Source: Phaeobacter sp. G2 (GTDB taxonomy: Bacteria; Pseudomonadota; Alphaproteobacteria; Rhodobacterales; Rhodobacteraceae). From it: a stretch of 64,000 nucleotides of DNA. The translations under genes and the position numbers were made by a program. Below, piece by piece: positions 9,204 through 17,449 of this stretch. The stretch lies in the NCBI GenBank assembly GCA_025163595.1, contig CP104100.1, positions 620,001-684,000 on the forward strand. Direction: 5' to 3'. The notes beneath the pieces are model-generated. The model was not told the DNA's origin, searched no databases, and saw nothing but the letters and a program-made list of their open reading frames with translations. Position 1 is the stretch's first letter, and each line of letters opens with the position of its first letter.

Positions 9204-10105
9204 CAACACGCGCCGGTTTCGTCGCCCTGATCGGAGAGCCCAACGCGGGCAAATCCACTCTTCTTAACCGAATGGTCGGGGCCAAGGTCTCGATCGTCAC
9301 CCATAAGGTCCAGACCACCCGCGCCCGGGTGCGCGGCGTGGCGATGGAAGGCGAAAGCCAGATCGTTTTTGTCGACACGCCGGGCCTGTTTCAGCCCCGC
9401 CGCCGTCTGGATCGCGCCATGGTGGCAGCCGCCTGGGGCGGCGCTGCCGATGCTGAAATTGTGCTGCTGCTGATAGAGGCCCACCGGGGCATCACCGAAG
9501 GGGTGGAGCGCATTCTCGAAGGTCTCGCGGATGTGGCTCAGGGCCGGACCGTGGCTCTGGTGATCAACAAAATCGACCGGGTGCAATCCGAGGTGCTGCT
9601 TGGCCTCACCAAGGATCTGAACGATCGCTTTGATTTTGCCGAAACCTTTTTGATCTCGGCCGAGCGTGGCCACGGGGTCGAGGTGCTGCGCAGCTGGTTG
9701 GCCAAAACACTGCCCGAAGGTCCCTGGCTTTACCCTGAAGACCAGATCGCTGATCTGCCAATGCGGATGATAGCGGCGGAAATCACCCGCGAAAAGCTGA
9801 CCCTGCGCCTGCACCAGGAACTGCCCTATCAGATGACGGTCGAGACCGAAAACTGGGAAGAGCGCAAAGATGGCTCGGCCAAGATCGACCAGGTGATCTA
9901 TGTGGTCCGCGATGGTCACAAAGGCATCGTTCTGGGCAAGCGCGGTGAAACCATTAAATCCGTGTCGCAATCCTCCCGCGAAGAACTGACCGAGTTCCTG
10001 GGCCGCAAGGTGCATCTGTTCCTGCAGGTCAAAGTGCGCCCCAACTGGCTGGAAGAGGCCGAGCGTTACTCGGAAATGGGACTGGACTTCAAAGACGGCA
10101 ACTAA
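9200..10105 (+). CDS. era: GTPase Era
   Basis: Era is an essential GTPase that binds the 3' end of 16S rRNA and assists 30S assembly. The 301-residue protein has G1 [10 protein letters not shown]3 VDTPGLF, G4 NKID, and a C-terminal KH domain with [16 protein letters not shown]. The ATGA overlap with rnc is typical. Downstream the conserved partner recO is separated by a DUF1491 gene and a structured gap, so recO may not depend only on this transcript. Confidence 0.97.
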   Translation: MTTRAGFVALIGEPNAGKSTLLNRMVGAKVSIVTHKVQTTRARVRGVAMEGESQIVFVDTPGLFQPRRRLDRAMVAAAWGGAADAEIVLLLIEAHRGITEGVERILEGLADVAQGRTVALVINKIDRVQSEVLLGLTKDLNDRFDFAETFLISAERGHGVEVLRSWLAKTLPEGPWLYPEDQIADLPMRMIAAEITREKLTLRLHQELPYQMTVETENWEERKDGSAKIDQVIYVVRDGHKGIVLGKRGETIKSVSQSSREELTEFLGRKVHLFLQVKVRPNWLEEAERYSEMGLDFKDGN

Positions 10106-10229
10106 GGGAAGCGCCCGGTGCACAGGGCGCGTACCACCCTTCATCTTTCCCTAAATATCTCCGCCGGAGGCTCCGGCAGCTGCCACAGATGCGGCGGCCT
10201 GCGGCGGGGATCACACCAGAGGCCCCGCA

Positions 10230-10559
10230 ATGCCCCGACTGACCGCCCGCTTCTGGGTTGATGCCTATCTTGCCCGCCTGCGGTTTCAGGATATCCCGGG
10301 GTTTGTCACCGCCCATGGCGATGACACTGCAGGCGCGGTGCTGGTCAAGCTGAACACCCTGGACGGGCAGGCGCAGTCGTTTCACCGCTCCTACGATTTG
10401 ATGAGCGGCGCACGCAAATGGATCGAACATGCCAGCGGTGTCGAGGCGGATGTGGACGCCGCGATCCGACGCCAGCAAGAGTTTGACCCCGATCTCTGGG
10501 TGATTGAGATTGAGGACCGCGCCGGGCGTCACCTGCTGGATGAACCAGGGCTGGAATGA
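10230..10559 (+). CDS. DUF1491 family protein
   Basis: A 109-residue protein that I recognise as DUF1491, a small family mostly confined to alphaproteobacteria. The opening RLTARFWVDAYLARLR, the central GAVLVKLN and RSYDLMSGARKWI, and the end DPDLWVIEIEDRAGRHLLDE are its conserved stretches. No signal peptide or membrane segment is visible, so it is probably cytosolic. It lies 124 bases after era and 107 before recO. Its function is unknown; linkage to era/recO is suggestive only. Confidence 0.85.
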   Translation: MPRLTARFWVDAYLARLRFQDIPGFVTAHGDDTAGAVLVKLNTLDGQAQSFHRSYDLMSGARKWIEHASGVEADVDAAIRRQQEFDPDLWVIEIEDRAGRHLLDEPGLE

Positions 10560-10570
10560 TCTTGGTTTAA

Positions 10571-10626
10571 AGACCCAAGCCCCAAGGGCTGAGGCAAGGC
10601 TTGCCGTTGGGGGGCTGTTAGGGTCT
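10571..10626. repeat. Nested hairpin upstream of recO
   Basis: Three inverted pairs nest inside one another: AGACCC/GGGTCT (10571-10576 with 10621-10626), AGCCCCAA against TTGGGGGGCT (10578-10585 with 10607-10616, two bulged G), and GGCAA/TTGCC (10593-10597 with 10601-10605). No T-run follows, so it does not look like a simple terminator. It ends 40 bases before the recO start. Confidence 0.5.
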
Positions 10627-10666
10627 GATAGTCAGGGCCGCAGCGCGCAATCAGGGGGGAACATCA

Positions 10667-11401
10667 GTGGAATGGCGTGATCATGGCATTCTGTTGTCCC
10701 GACGGCGTCACGGCGAAGGGGCTGCAATTATTGATGTTTTTACTGAACATCACGGCCGCCACGCCGGTATCGTGCATGGGGGCGCCAGTCGTAAAAAGGC
10801 GCCGGTGCTACAACCCGGTGCGCAGCTGGATCTGTTGTGGCGGGCCCGGCTGCAGGATCACCTGGGCAGCTATCAGGCCGAACCTCTGCGCAGTCGCGCG
10901 GCGGCGGCCTTTTCCGGTCGTATGGCCTTGGCAGGGCTGAATGCGGTGACGGCGCTGTTGGGGTTTTGCCTGCCCGAGCGCGAAGCCTACCCGGTGCTTT
11001 ACAAACAGTCCGAACAATTGCTGGACCTGCTGGAGCATGCGGAGGTCTGGCCCCTAGCCTATCTGCGCTGGGAAATGGCCCTGCTCAAAGAAATGGGCTT
11101 TGGGCTTGATCTCAGCGCCTGCGCGGTGTCCGGGCGCAACGAAGATCTGGCCTATATTTCGCCTCGGACGGGGCGGGCGGTGTCCGTTCAGGAGGCGGGG
11201 CAATGGGTCAGCCGCCTGTTGCCGTTGCCGCCGGTCCTGCGCGGGATCGGTGATGCTGCAGACCATGAGGTGGCGCAGGGGCTGCAGACCACCGGATTTT
11301 TTCTGGCAGAGCGGTTGGCGCCCAGTCTGGGAAATCAACCGCTGCCCGAAGCCCGCAGCAGGTTTGTTGATGCCTTCATGCGGCGATTGCCGGACAGCTG
11401 A
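10667..11401 (+). CDS. recO: DNA repair protein RecO
   Basis: RecO loads RecA onto SSB-coated single-stranded DNA in the RecFOR recombination pathway. The N-terminal OB-fold begins [20 protein letters not shown] and continues with the GLVHGG-like [10 protein letters not shown] stretch; the helical C-terminal part includes [23 protein letters not shown], a strong RecO mark. Its 244 residues are normal length. The GTG start at 10667 is supported by GGGGGGA six bases upstream. It converges on an SGNH lipoprotein gene with only a two-base gap. Confidence 0.93.
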   Translation: MEWRDHGILLSRRRHGEGAAIIDVFTEHHGRHAGIVHGGASRKKAPVLQPGAQLDLLWRARLQDHLGSYQAEPLRSRAAAAFSGRMALAGLNAVTALLGFCLPEREAYPVLYKQSEQLLDLLEHAEVWPLAYLRWEMALLKEMGFGLDLSACAVSGRNEDLAYISPRTGRAVSVQEAGQWVSRLLPLPPVLRGIGDAADHEVAQGLQTTGFFLAERLAPSLGNQPLPEARSRFVDAFMRRLPDS

Positions 11402-11403
11402 GG

Positions 11404-12123
11404 CTACTCCGCCTGTGTTTCTTCGGTGATCAAATTCACAATGCGGGTTGCAATAGCATCGCTTGCCTTGACCGAGGGGTGGATCATATCAAACGCGTGG
11501 TAGCTGCGATCCCCATGTGGCACCAGGTCGGCCAGAGACAGGAAAAAGACGCCCTCGTCTCGGGCTGCCATCCGGGCCGCGCGTCGATCCAGCTTCTCGC
11601 CTTCGTCCTTGCAGTGTTCAATGGGAGAGCCAAGTCCGGGGCTGCGCAGATAGCCGGTGTAGATCACCTTGGCCCCCTTGCTGCGCAGCCGGTTCACCAG
11701 ATCGGGAATAGCGCCGCTGCTGCCATCTCTGGTGGCCAACCGGTCCATTTTGCGCCCACATGCGGTGCAGCCGCACCCCAGCCACAGGTCATTGCCGCCG
11801 CCATTCAACACCACCCAGTTCCAGTCGCCCGCATTCCAGTCGCCCTTGGGCATTTGTTTGGGAATACTCAACCCGGCCGCGCCACTGACGGGCAGGCGAT
11901 AGATCATGCGCGCCGCAGAAAGGGAGCGATCAGTGACCTCGACTTGGAGGTGTTCCTCCATCACGTCTGAGACCGCCCGCTGGGAGGTGCCATTCCAGGC
12001 CATCAGCGAATCGCCCATTACCAAAACTCCGCCCTCCGGGTTCTGGGGCGCGCGCTCGCCACAGCCGAATAGGGTAAGAAAAGCACAGAAAATGCAAGAT
12101 AACCGGGGCAGAAATTGAAGCAT
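11404..12123 (-). CDS. SGNH/GDSL-family hydrolase, probable lipoprotein
   Basis: The 239-residue protein has an N-terminal signal ending in a lipobox-like LTLFGC, so it is probably anchored in a membrane facing the periplasm. Block I of SGNH esterases is present as VLVMGDSLMAW with the nucleophile Ser; VVLNGGGNDLWLG supplies the Asn block, and MIHPSVKASD near the end gives the catalytic Asp-x-x-His equivalent (here D-M-I-H). The cysteine cluster WLGCGCTACG is unusual. The start at 12123 is preferred to a GTG at 12138 because it gives a shorter, cleaner signal. Substrate unknown. Confidence 0.7.
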   Translation of the reverse strand: MLQFLPRLSCIFCAFLTLFGCGERAPQNPEGGVLVMGDSLMAWNGTSQRAVSDVMEEHLQVEVTDRSLSAARMIYRLPVSGAAGLSIPKQMPKGDWNAGDWNWVVLNGGGNDLWLGCGCTACGRKMDRLATRDGSSGAIPDLVNRLRSKGAKVIYTGYLRSPGLGSPIEHCKDEGEKLDRRAARMAARDEGVFFLSLADLVPHGDRSYHAFDMIHPSVKASDAIATRIVNLITEETQAE

Positions 12124-12290
12124 GGGCACAGGGCTCACTTGGAGAGTAAATCGAATTTTAAATGCAATTATACCGGATGTTGTAAATCAATAAACATCAG
12201 GGCAGGCGGTAAGGCAAAGCCGGGGAATTATCGGGCAACAGGCCTGATGCGGGGCTTATGCCGAGATAAGACTGCGCTAACACCAGGAAC

Positions 12291-12320
12291 AAAAAAGCCC
12301 GACCAATGGCCGGGCTTTTG
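12291..12320 (-). terminator. Terminator of mcd
   Basis: On the minus strand an AAAGCCCG/CGGGCTTT stem (12311-12318 with 12294-12301) with a nine-base loop is followed by a T-run complementary to 12291-12296. It begins about 20 bases after the mcd stop. Confidence 0.8.
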
Positions 12321-12340
12321 GGGATCTTGTTGTAAAAGGA

Positions 12341-14026
12341 TCAGGCCAGAAGGCGGCGGGCAATAACCTGTGCCTGAATTTCTGCGGCGCCTTCAAAGAT
12401 GTTCAGGATCCGCGCATCACACAGCACCCGGCTGATTTTATACTCCAGCGCAAAGCCATTGCCGCCGTGGATCTGCAAACCGTTGTCAGCAGCGGCCCAG
12501 GCCACCCGGGCACCCAGCAGTTTTGCCATGCCGGCTTCCAGATCGCAGCGATGGCCGTGATCCTTTTCCCAGGCCGAGAAATACGTGAGCTGACGCGCCA
12601 CCATGATCTCGACTACCATCATCGCCAGCTTGCCGGATACGCGGGGGAAGTTGATCAGGCTCTTGCCGAATTGTTTGCGATCCTGAGCGTATTGCATGGA
12701 GATATCCAGCGCCGACTGGGCCACGCCGATGGCGCGGGCCGCGGTCTGAATCCGGGCGCTTTCAAAGGTCTCCATCAGCTGTTTGAAGCCCTTGCCCTCG
12801 GCGCCGCCCAGCAGGTTTGCCTGTTTCACGGCAAATCCGTCAAAGCCCAGCTCGTATTCCTTCATGCCGCGATAGCCCAGCACTTCGATCTCGCCGCCGG
12901 TCATGCCGGGGGTGGGGAAGGGCTCGGCATCGGTGCCAGGCGTTTTTTCCGCCAGGAACATCGACAGGCCCCGGTGATCGGTGGTGTCGGGGTCGGTGCG
13001 TGCCAGCAGGGTCATCACATGGGTGCGGGCCGCATGGGTGATCCAGGTCTTGTTGCCGGTGACCTCATAATCGCCGGCCTCGTTTTTGACCGCACGGGTG
13101 CGCAATGAGCCAAGGTCGGACCCGGTGTTTGGCTCGGTGAACACAGCCGTGGGCAGGATTTCGGCGCTGGCGATTTTGGGCAGCCACTGGGCTTTTTGCT
13201 CATCGGTGCCACCACAAAGGATCAGTTCAGCGGCGATTTCCGAGCGGGTGGCGAGGGAGCCGACACCGATGTAGCCGCGCGACAGCTCTTCGGAGACCAC
13301 AACCATCGAGGCCTTGGAGAGGCCAAAACCGCCAAATTCTTCGGGGATGGTCAGGCCAAAGACGCCCATTTCGGCCAGCTCTTCGATGACCTCCATCGGG
13401 ATCAGCTCATCCTTCAGGTGCCAGTCATGGGCGTGGGGCTCAACCTTGTCTGATGCATAGCGGCGGAACTGATCGCGGATCATTTCCAGCTCTTCTTCCA
13501 GACCCGAGGCGCCGAACATGGTGGCGCCGGCCTGCTCTTGCATCAGCTCGGCCAGGCGGCTGCGTGCAGCCTGGGTATTGCCAGCCTCTGTGAGGGTCAC
13601 AACCGCCTCGGTGCGCAGCGCCTCCATGGCGTCCTGACCCAGGCCAAGATCCTGCAGCCGCAGAATTTCACCCTGGTTCATCTGAATGCCGCCCTGAACC
13701 TGCGCCAGATATTCGCCAAAGGCGATCTGGTGGATCAGCTGCTCCATCTCATGGAAGCCGCCATCGCTTTGCAGCTTGTCAGCCCAGTCCTGCATCTGGC
13801 GCAGCGCATAGACATAGGTGGCAAGCCAGGACAGCCCGTGCGCTGCGGTCTGGTTGGCTTCGATCAACTGGCCGGAAACGCGACCCTCCTGGGTGACCTG
13901 GTTGCGCACCGCAACCCGGGCGGCCTCCAGGGTCGCTTCGAGGGGGGCAATTGCTGCGCCAGTGAGCGCTAGCAGTTCGGGGAGCACAATCGGTTTCATT
14001 TGCAGGTCCTGTCCGTCATGAGCCAT
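12341..14026 (-). CDS. mcd: (2S)-methylsuccinyl-CoA dehydrogenase
   Basis: This FAD acyl-CoA dehydrogenase oxidises methylsuccinyl-CoA to mesaconyl-CoA in the ethylmalonyl-CoA pathway for acetyl-CoA assimilation, passing electrons to ETF. The diagnostic feature is length: 561 residues, with a helical N-terminal extension of about 165 residues before the dehydrogenase core, as in the Rhodobacter enzyme. In the core are AVFTEPNTGSDLGSLRTRA, KTWITHAAR, YAQDRKQFGKSL and the C-terminal QIHGGNGFALEYKISR. The start at 14026 has AAGGA nine bases upstream. A generic acyl-CoA dehydrogenase is the alternative, but the extension favours Mcd. It has its own terminator and an inverted repeat upstream. Confidence 0.85.
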   Translation of the reverse strand: MAHDGQDLQMKPIVLPELLALTGAAIAPLEATLEAARVAVRNQVTQEGRVSGQLIEANQTAAHGLSWLATYVYALRQMQDWADKLQSDGGFHEMEQLIHQIAFGEYLAQVQGGIQMNQGEILRLQDLGLGQDAMEALRTEAVVTLTEAGNTQAARSRLAELMQEQAGATMFGASGLEEELEMIRDQFRRYASDKVEPHAHDWHLKDELIPMEVIEELAEMGVFGLTIPEEFGGFGLSKASMVVVSEELSRGYIGVGSLATRSEIAAELILCGGTDEQKAQWLPKIASAEILPTAVFTEPNTGSDLGSLRTRAVKNEAGDYEVTGNKTWITHAARTHVMTLLARTDPDTTDHRGLSMFLAEKTPGTDAEPFPTPGMTGGEIEVLGYRGMKEYELGFDGFAVKQANLLGGAEGKGFKQLMETFESARIQTAARAIGVAQSALDISMQYAQDRKQFGKSLINFPRVSGKLAMMVVEIMVARQLTYFSAWEKDHGHRCDLEAGMAKLLGARVAWAAADNGLQIHGGNGFALEYKISRVLCDARILNIFEGAAEIQAQVIARRLLA

Positions 14027-14061
14027 TGAATCACGTCCTTCTTGGGTCGCTAAGGTGGTAA

Positions 14062-14114
14062 ATCACTTTGCAGGTGCAGCGCAACAAAAATACGCCGCGC
14101 TGCGGCAAAGTGAT
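14062..14114. promoter_or_regulatory. Imperfect two-part palindrome upstream of mcd
   Basis: ATCACTTTGC (14062-14071) and GCAGCGC (14076-14082) are mirrored by GCGCTGC (14097-14103) and GCAAAGTGAT (14105-14114). The element starts 36 bases upstream of the mcd start, in the divergent gap shared with the TSUP permease. Size and place suit an operator. TTTGC/GCAAA half-sites recall those reported for RamB-type regulators of acetate and ethylmalonyl-CoA genes; that link is inference. Confidence 0.5.
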
Positions 14115-14187
14115 AAAAAGTTGCGTGACGGAATTTGGCGCTCTGCGGTGGTTCTCCTTGCGGGAATGGGATGATAGGGCAGACTAC

Positions 14188-14955
14188 ATGGACGCATTTT
14201 TTTCACTCATTTCCGCCAATGATTTGGCGATCGCCTTTGGGATCGCGCTGCTTGCCGGCACGGTGAAGGGCATGGTTGGCTTTGCGCTGCCAATGATTCT
14301 GGTCTCGGGGTTGAGCCTGTTTATCGCCCCCGAGCTGGCGCTGGCGGGGTTGATCCTGCCGACACTGGTGACCAATTGGATGCAGGCGCTGCGACAGGGC
14401 GGCGGCGCGGCCTTTGCCTCGCTCAAGCGCTTTCGCCTGTTCCTGCTGGCGGGGTTGGTGTTTTTGCTGCTCAGCGCCCAGATGGTGCGGGTGCTGCCGC
14501 AGCAGGTGATGTTCCTGGCGATTGGTGGCCCGGTGACCCTGTTTGTCTTGCTGCAGCTGATGGGGGTGCCTCTCACTCTGGCCAAGCCGACGCCACGGGT
14601 CGAAGTCATGGTCGGGGCTTTTGCCGGGTTGATCGGCGGGATCTCTGGTGTTTGGGGGCCACCAACGGTGGCCTATCTGACCGCACTAGGCACTGAAAAG
14701 AGCGAACAGATCCGGGTGCAGGGGGTGATCTACGGCATGGGCGCCTTTGCGCTGTTGTTTGCCCATATTGGGTCGGGCGTGATGCGCCCCGCGACCCTGC
14801 CGTTTTCGATCCTGCTGATTGTGCCGGCTGTGCTGGGCATGTGGATTGGCGGCATGTTGCATGACCGCATTGATCAAAGAGTTTTTAAGCAAGCTACGCT
14901 AATTGTTCTGCTTCTGGCCGGGCTCAATCTGTTGCGCCGCGGGTTGATGTTGTAG
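14188..14955 (+). CDS. TSUP (TauE/SafE) family permease
   Basis: The 255-residue, strongly hydrophobic protein has about eight predicted membrane segments in two repeated halves. Each half carries the family's glycine-rich motif: GTVKGMVGFALPMIL near the start and GLIGGISGVWGPPTVAYL after the middle. TSUP proteins export or import sulfur-containing anions such as sulfite or sulfoacetate, and other organic anions. The start at 14188 is chosen over upstream possibilities because it begins just before the first membrane helix. It is divergent from mcd; the substrate cannot be told from sequence. Confidence 0.8.
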   Translation: MDAFFSLISANDLAIAFGIALLAGTVKGMVGFALPMILVSGLSLFIAPELALAGLILPTLVTNWMQALRQGGGAAFASLKRFRLFLLAGLVFLLLSAQMVRVLPQQVMFLAIGGPVTLFVLLQLMGVPLTLAKPTPRVEVMVGAFAGLIGGISGVWGPPTVAYLTALGTEKSEQIRVQGVIYGMGAFALLFAHIGSGVMRPATLPFSILLIVPAVLGMWIGGMLHDRIDQRVFKQATLIVLLLAGLNLLRRGLML

Positions 14956-15028
14956 GCTGGCCGAGTTGGCTGTGTTGGACGACTGGCCAATCTGGCAAGC
15001 TGGCGTAACCAAGGAACACAAAAGCGCG

Positions 15029-15925
15029 ATGCAGGGGATGAACGCAGAACGACTGGCTCTGGGCACCATCCTGATTGCCGTATTGGTGCTGGGCCTGAAA
15101 CTGGTGGCCTGGTGGCTGACAGATTCGGTGGCCTTGCTGTCGGACGCGCTGGAGTCGCTGGTCAATGTCGGCGGGGCGGTGATGGCCTGGATGGCGGTGC
15201 ATTACGCCAAAAAGCCCGCAGATGCCGGTCACCCCTTTGGCCACTATAAGGCCGAGTATTTCTCGGCGGTTCTTGAAGGCATCATGATCATTATTGCTGC
15301 GCTGCTGATTGTTCAGCAGTCGGTACAGGCGCTTGGCAACCTGAACGAGACGGTGACCTGGGGGCGCGCCGGGCTGCTGGTCAATGGGGCGGCCCTGGTG
15401 TTGAACCTACTGTGGGCGCGGCTACTGATTAGCCGGGGCGGGGCGCTGAACTCTCCGGCGCTGACCGCCGGCGGGCGTCATTTGATGAGCGACGTCTGGA
15501 CCTCGGTTGGGGTTTTGTTGGGGCTGGTGCTGGCGATGGTCACCGGATGGGCCATATTGGACCCGCTGTTGGCGCTGTTTGTGGCGGTGAATATCCTGCG
15601 CGAAGGCTACGGTGTTGTCGCCTCCTCGGTGAATGGGCTGATGGATTCCGCCGCCCCCAAGGAAGAGCGCGCCCGGATCGAAGAGCTGCTGCATCATGCG
15701 GCTGCGGGGGCACTGCAGGTGCATGGGTTGAAAACCCGCCGCGCGGGTGTCGCCCTGTTTGTCGAATGCCACATGGTGGTGGAAGGCACGATGACGGTGC
15801 AGGCCTCTCACACGATCTGTGACCGCATCGAAGACCGCATCCAGGCCAGCTTTCCAGAGGCGCAGGTCACCATTCATGTCGAACCGGAACATAAACTGGA
15901 ACCATCGGGCATCGCCCCGGTGTAA
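15029..15925 (+). CDS. Cation diffusion facilitator (CDF) metal transporter
   Basis: CDF proteins export divalent metals (Zn, Fe, Co, Mn) from the cytosol in exchange for protons. The 298-residue protein shows the membrane metal site in DSVALLSDALESLVNVGG, the HPFGHYKAEYFSA loop, a second site around HLMSDVWTSVGVLLGL, and a cytosolic C-terminal domain ending VTIHVEPEHK. The start at 15029 follows AAGGAA at 15011; ATG at 15038 is possible. It follows the TSUP gene closely and may share its transcript. Metal specificity is not assigned. Confidence 0.88.
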   Translation: MQGMNAERLALGTILIAVLVLGLKLVAWWLTDSVALLSDALESLVNVGGAVMAWMAVHYAKKPADAGHPFGHYKAEYFSAVLEGIMIIIAALLIVQQSVQALGNLNETVTWGRAGLLVNGAALVLNLLWARLLISRGGALNSPALTAGGRHLMSDVWTSVGVLLGLVLAMVTGWAILDPLLALFVAVNILREGYGVVASSVNGLMDSAAPKEERARIEELLHHAAAGALQVHGLKTRRAGVALFVECHMVVEGTMTVQASHTICDRIEDRIQASFPEAQVTIHVEPEHKLEPSGIAPV

Positions 15926-16010
15926 ACCCACCGGTGAAGCAATTGCATTTTGACCCGCGCTCCCGTTTAACCACCCGCAACAATAGCGGCAGTCACGGGA
16001 GCGATGGGCG

Positions 16011-17363
16011 ATGGCGATGGAATGGGACAGGTTGTTGAATGCGGGGCGTCTGTGCCGCCCGGACTATCCCGAGGATCCAGGCCGTCCGGCCTACCTGCAG
16101 GACTATGATCGCATCCTGTTCTCAGAGCCTTTCCGTCGCCTGGCGCAAAAGACCCAGGTGCATCCCCTTTATGAACATGACCATGTGCACCACCGGATGA
16201 TCCATTCGCTGGAAACCGCCAGCGCCGGGCGCTCGCTTGGGGTGCTGGCGGGGCAGGCGATGCTCAAGCAGGGCTATATCACCGAGGCGCAGCGCGATGT
16301 GATTGCCGGCACGGTTCAGGCGGCCTGTCTGGTGCATGACATTGGCAACCCGCCCTTTGGCCATTCCGGCGAAGACAGCATTGGCCAGTGGTTTGCGACG
16401 CAGTTTCAGACGAAGAACGGTGTTGCCGGAGCGGTCCCTGCAGCCCAGCAGGCTGAGTTTGAGGCCTTTGAGGGCAATGCCCAGGGCTTTCGCATTGCAG
16501 CGGCCCTGGAAATGGCTAGGCGCGATGGCGGCATGCGCCTGTCCTATGCGACGCTCGCGGCATTCATGAAATACCCCTGCACCGCCGAGGCCCGGCACCT
16601 GGCCACTCCCGGCTATGTGGGGCTCAAGAAATTTGGTGTCTTTGGCTCAGAGGCGGCATTGTTTGCCGAGGTGGCCGAGGCAACGGGGCTGCACAATGAT
16701 GGCGCCGGGCCGGGGAAATACTGGCGGCGCCACCCGCTGGCCTTCCTCGTCGAGGCGGCAGATGACATCTGCTATCGGATCCTGGATCTGGAAGACGCCG
16801 CCACGGTGGGCGACCTGAGCACTGGCCAGGTGATCGACTGTCTGGAAATGATCGCAGGTAAGCCCAACCGGGCGGATGATACGGCGATGACGGCGCGCGA
16901 AATTGTCGCCATGCGCCGGGCCAGCGCCATCCATCAGGCGATCATAGCCGCAGTTGCCGCCTTCATGGATAATTATGATGCTATCATGGCGGGTGAGTTC
17001 AACGACGGTCTGATGGAGGTCTCCTCCAAGGCGGCTGCCTTTGATCAGATGAAAGAGATTTCAAACGCGCGGATCTTTACGGCACGGCGCAAGACCGAGC
17101 TGGAGATTGCCGGGCGTCAGGTGATCTTTGCGGTGCTGGATCATTTCCACGGGCTTTATGGCGATCTGCGCGCCTGTGACTGGGATGTTGAGGCGTTTCT
17201 GGCGCGCCATGGCTATTGGGCCAAATTGGTGCGGGCGGTGGATCTGGATCTGCGCGGCATTACGGATGAATACAGCGCCATGCATAGCCTGGGGGATTTT
17301 GTCTCTGGCATGACCGACCGCTACGCGGTGAAGGTGCGCGACATGGTGGCAGGGCGGATCTAA
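16011..17363 (+). CDS. dgt: Deoxyguanosinetriphosphate triphosphohydrolase-like HD protein
   Basis: The 450-residue protein belongs to the dGTPase family of HD-domain enzymes that cleave dNTPs to deoxynucleoside and triphosphate. The metal-binding residues appear as MIHSLETASAGR (first His), LVHDIGNPPFGHSGE (HD pair) and VEAADDICYRILDLEDA (late Asp). The N-terminal FSEPFRRLAQKTQVHPL stretch is a family mark. It converges on pckA across a bidirectional terminator. True substrate specificity in alphaproteobacteria is not settled, hence the like in the name. Confidence 0.9.
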   Translation: MAMEWDRLLNAGRLCRPDYPEDPGRPAYLQDYDRILFSEPFRRLAQKTQVHPLYEHDHVHHRMIHSLETASAGRSLGVLAGQAMLKQGYITEAQRDVIAGTVQAACLVHDIGNPPFGHSGEDSIGQWFATQFQTKNGVAGAVPAAQQAEFEAFEGNAQGFRIAAALEMARRDGGMRLSYATLAAFMKYPCTAEARHLATPGYVGLKKFGVFGSEAALFAEVAEATGLHNDGAGPGKYWRRHPLAFLVEAADDICYRILDLEDAATVGDLSTGQVIDCLEMIAGKPNRADDTAMTAREIVAMRRASAIHQAIIAAVAAFMDNYDAIMAGEFNDGLMEVSSKAAAFDQMKEISNARIFTARRKTELEIAGRQVIFAVLDHFHGLYGDLRACDWDVEAFLARHGYWAKLVRAVDLDLRGITDEYSAMHSLGDFVSGMTDRYAVKVRDMVAGRI

Positions 17364-17402
17364 GCTGGCCAAAAGGCTCCACCCCAGCAGGATAGACACA
17401 AA

Positions 17403-17427
17403 AAAACCCGGCCACTGGCCGGGTTTT
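17403..17427. terminator. Bidirectional terminator between dgt and pckA
   Basis: A perfect 12-bp inverted repeat (AAAACCCGGCCA, 17403-17414 with 17416-17427) lies between two converging genes, with A-rich sequence on one side and T-rich on the other, so it can stop transcription from both directions. Confidence 0.85.
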
Positions 17428-17449
17428 CTATTTCGCGGTGACGCGGGCC

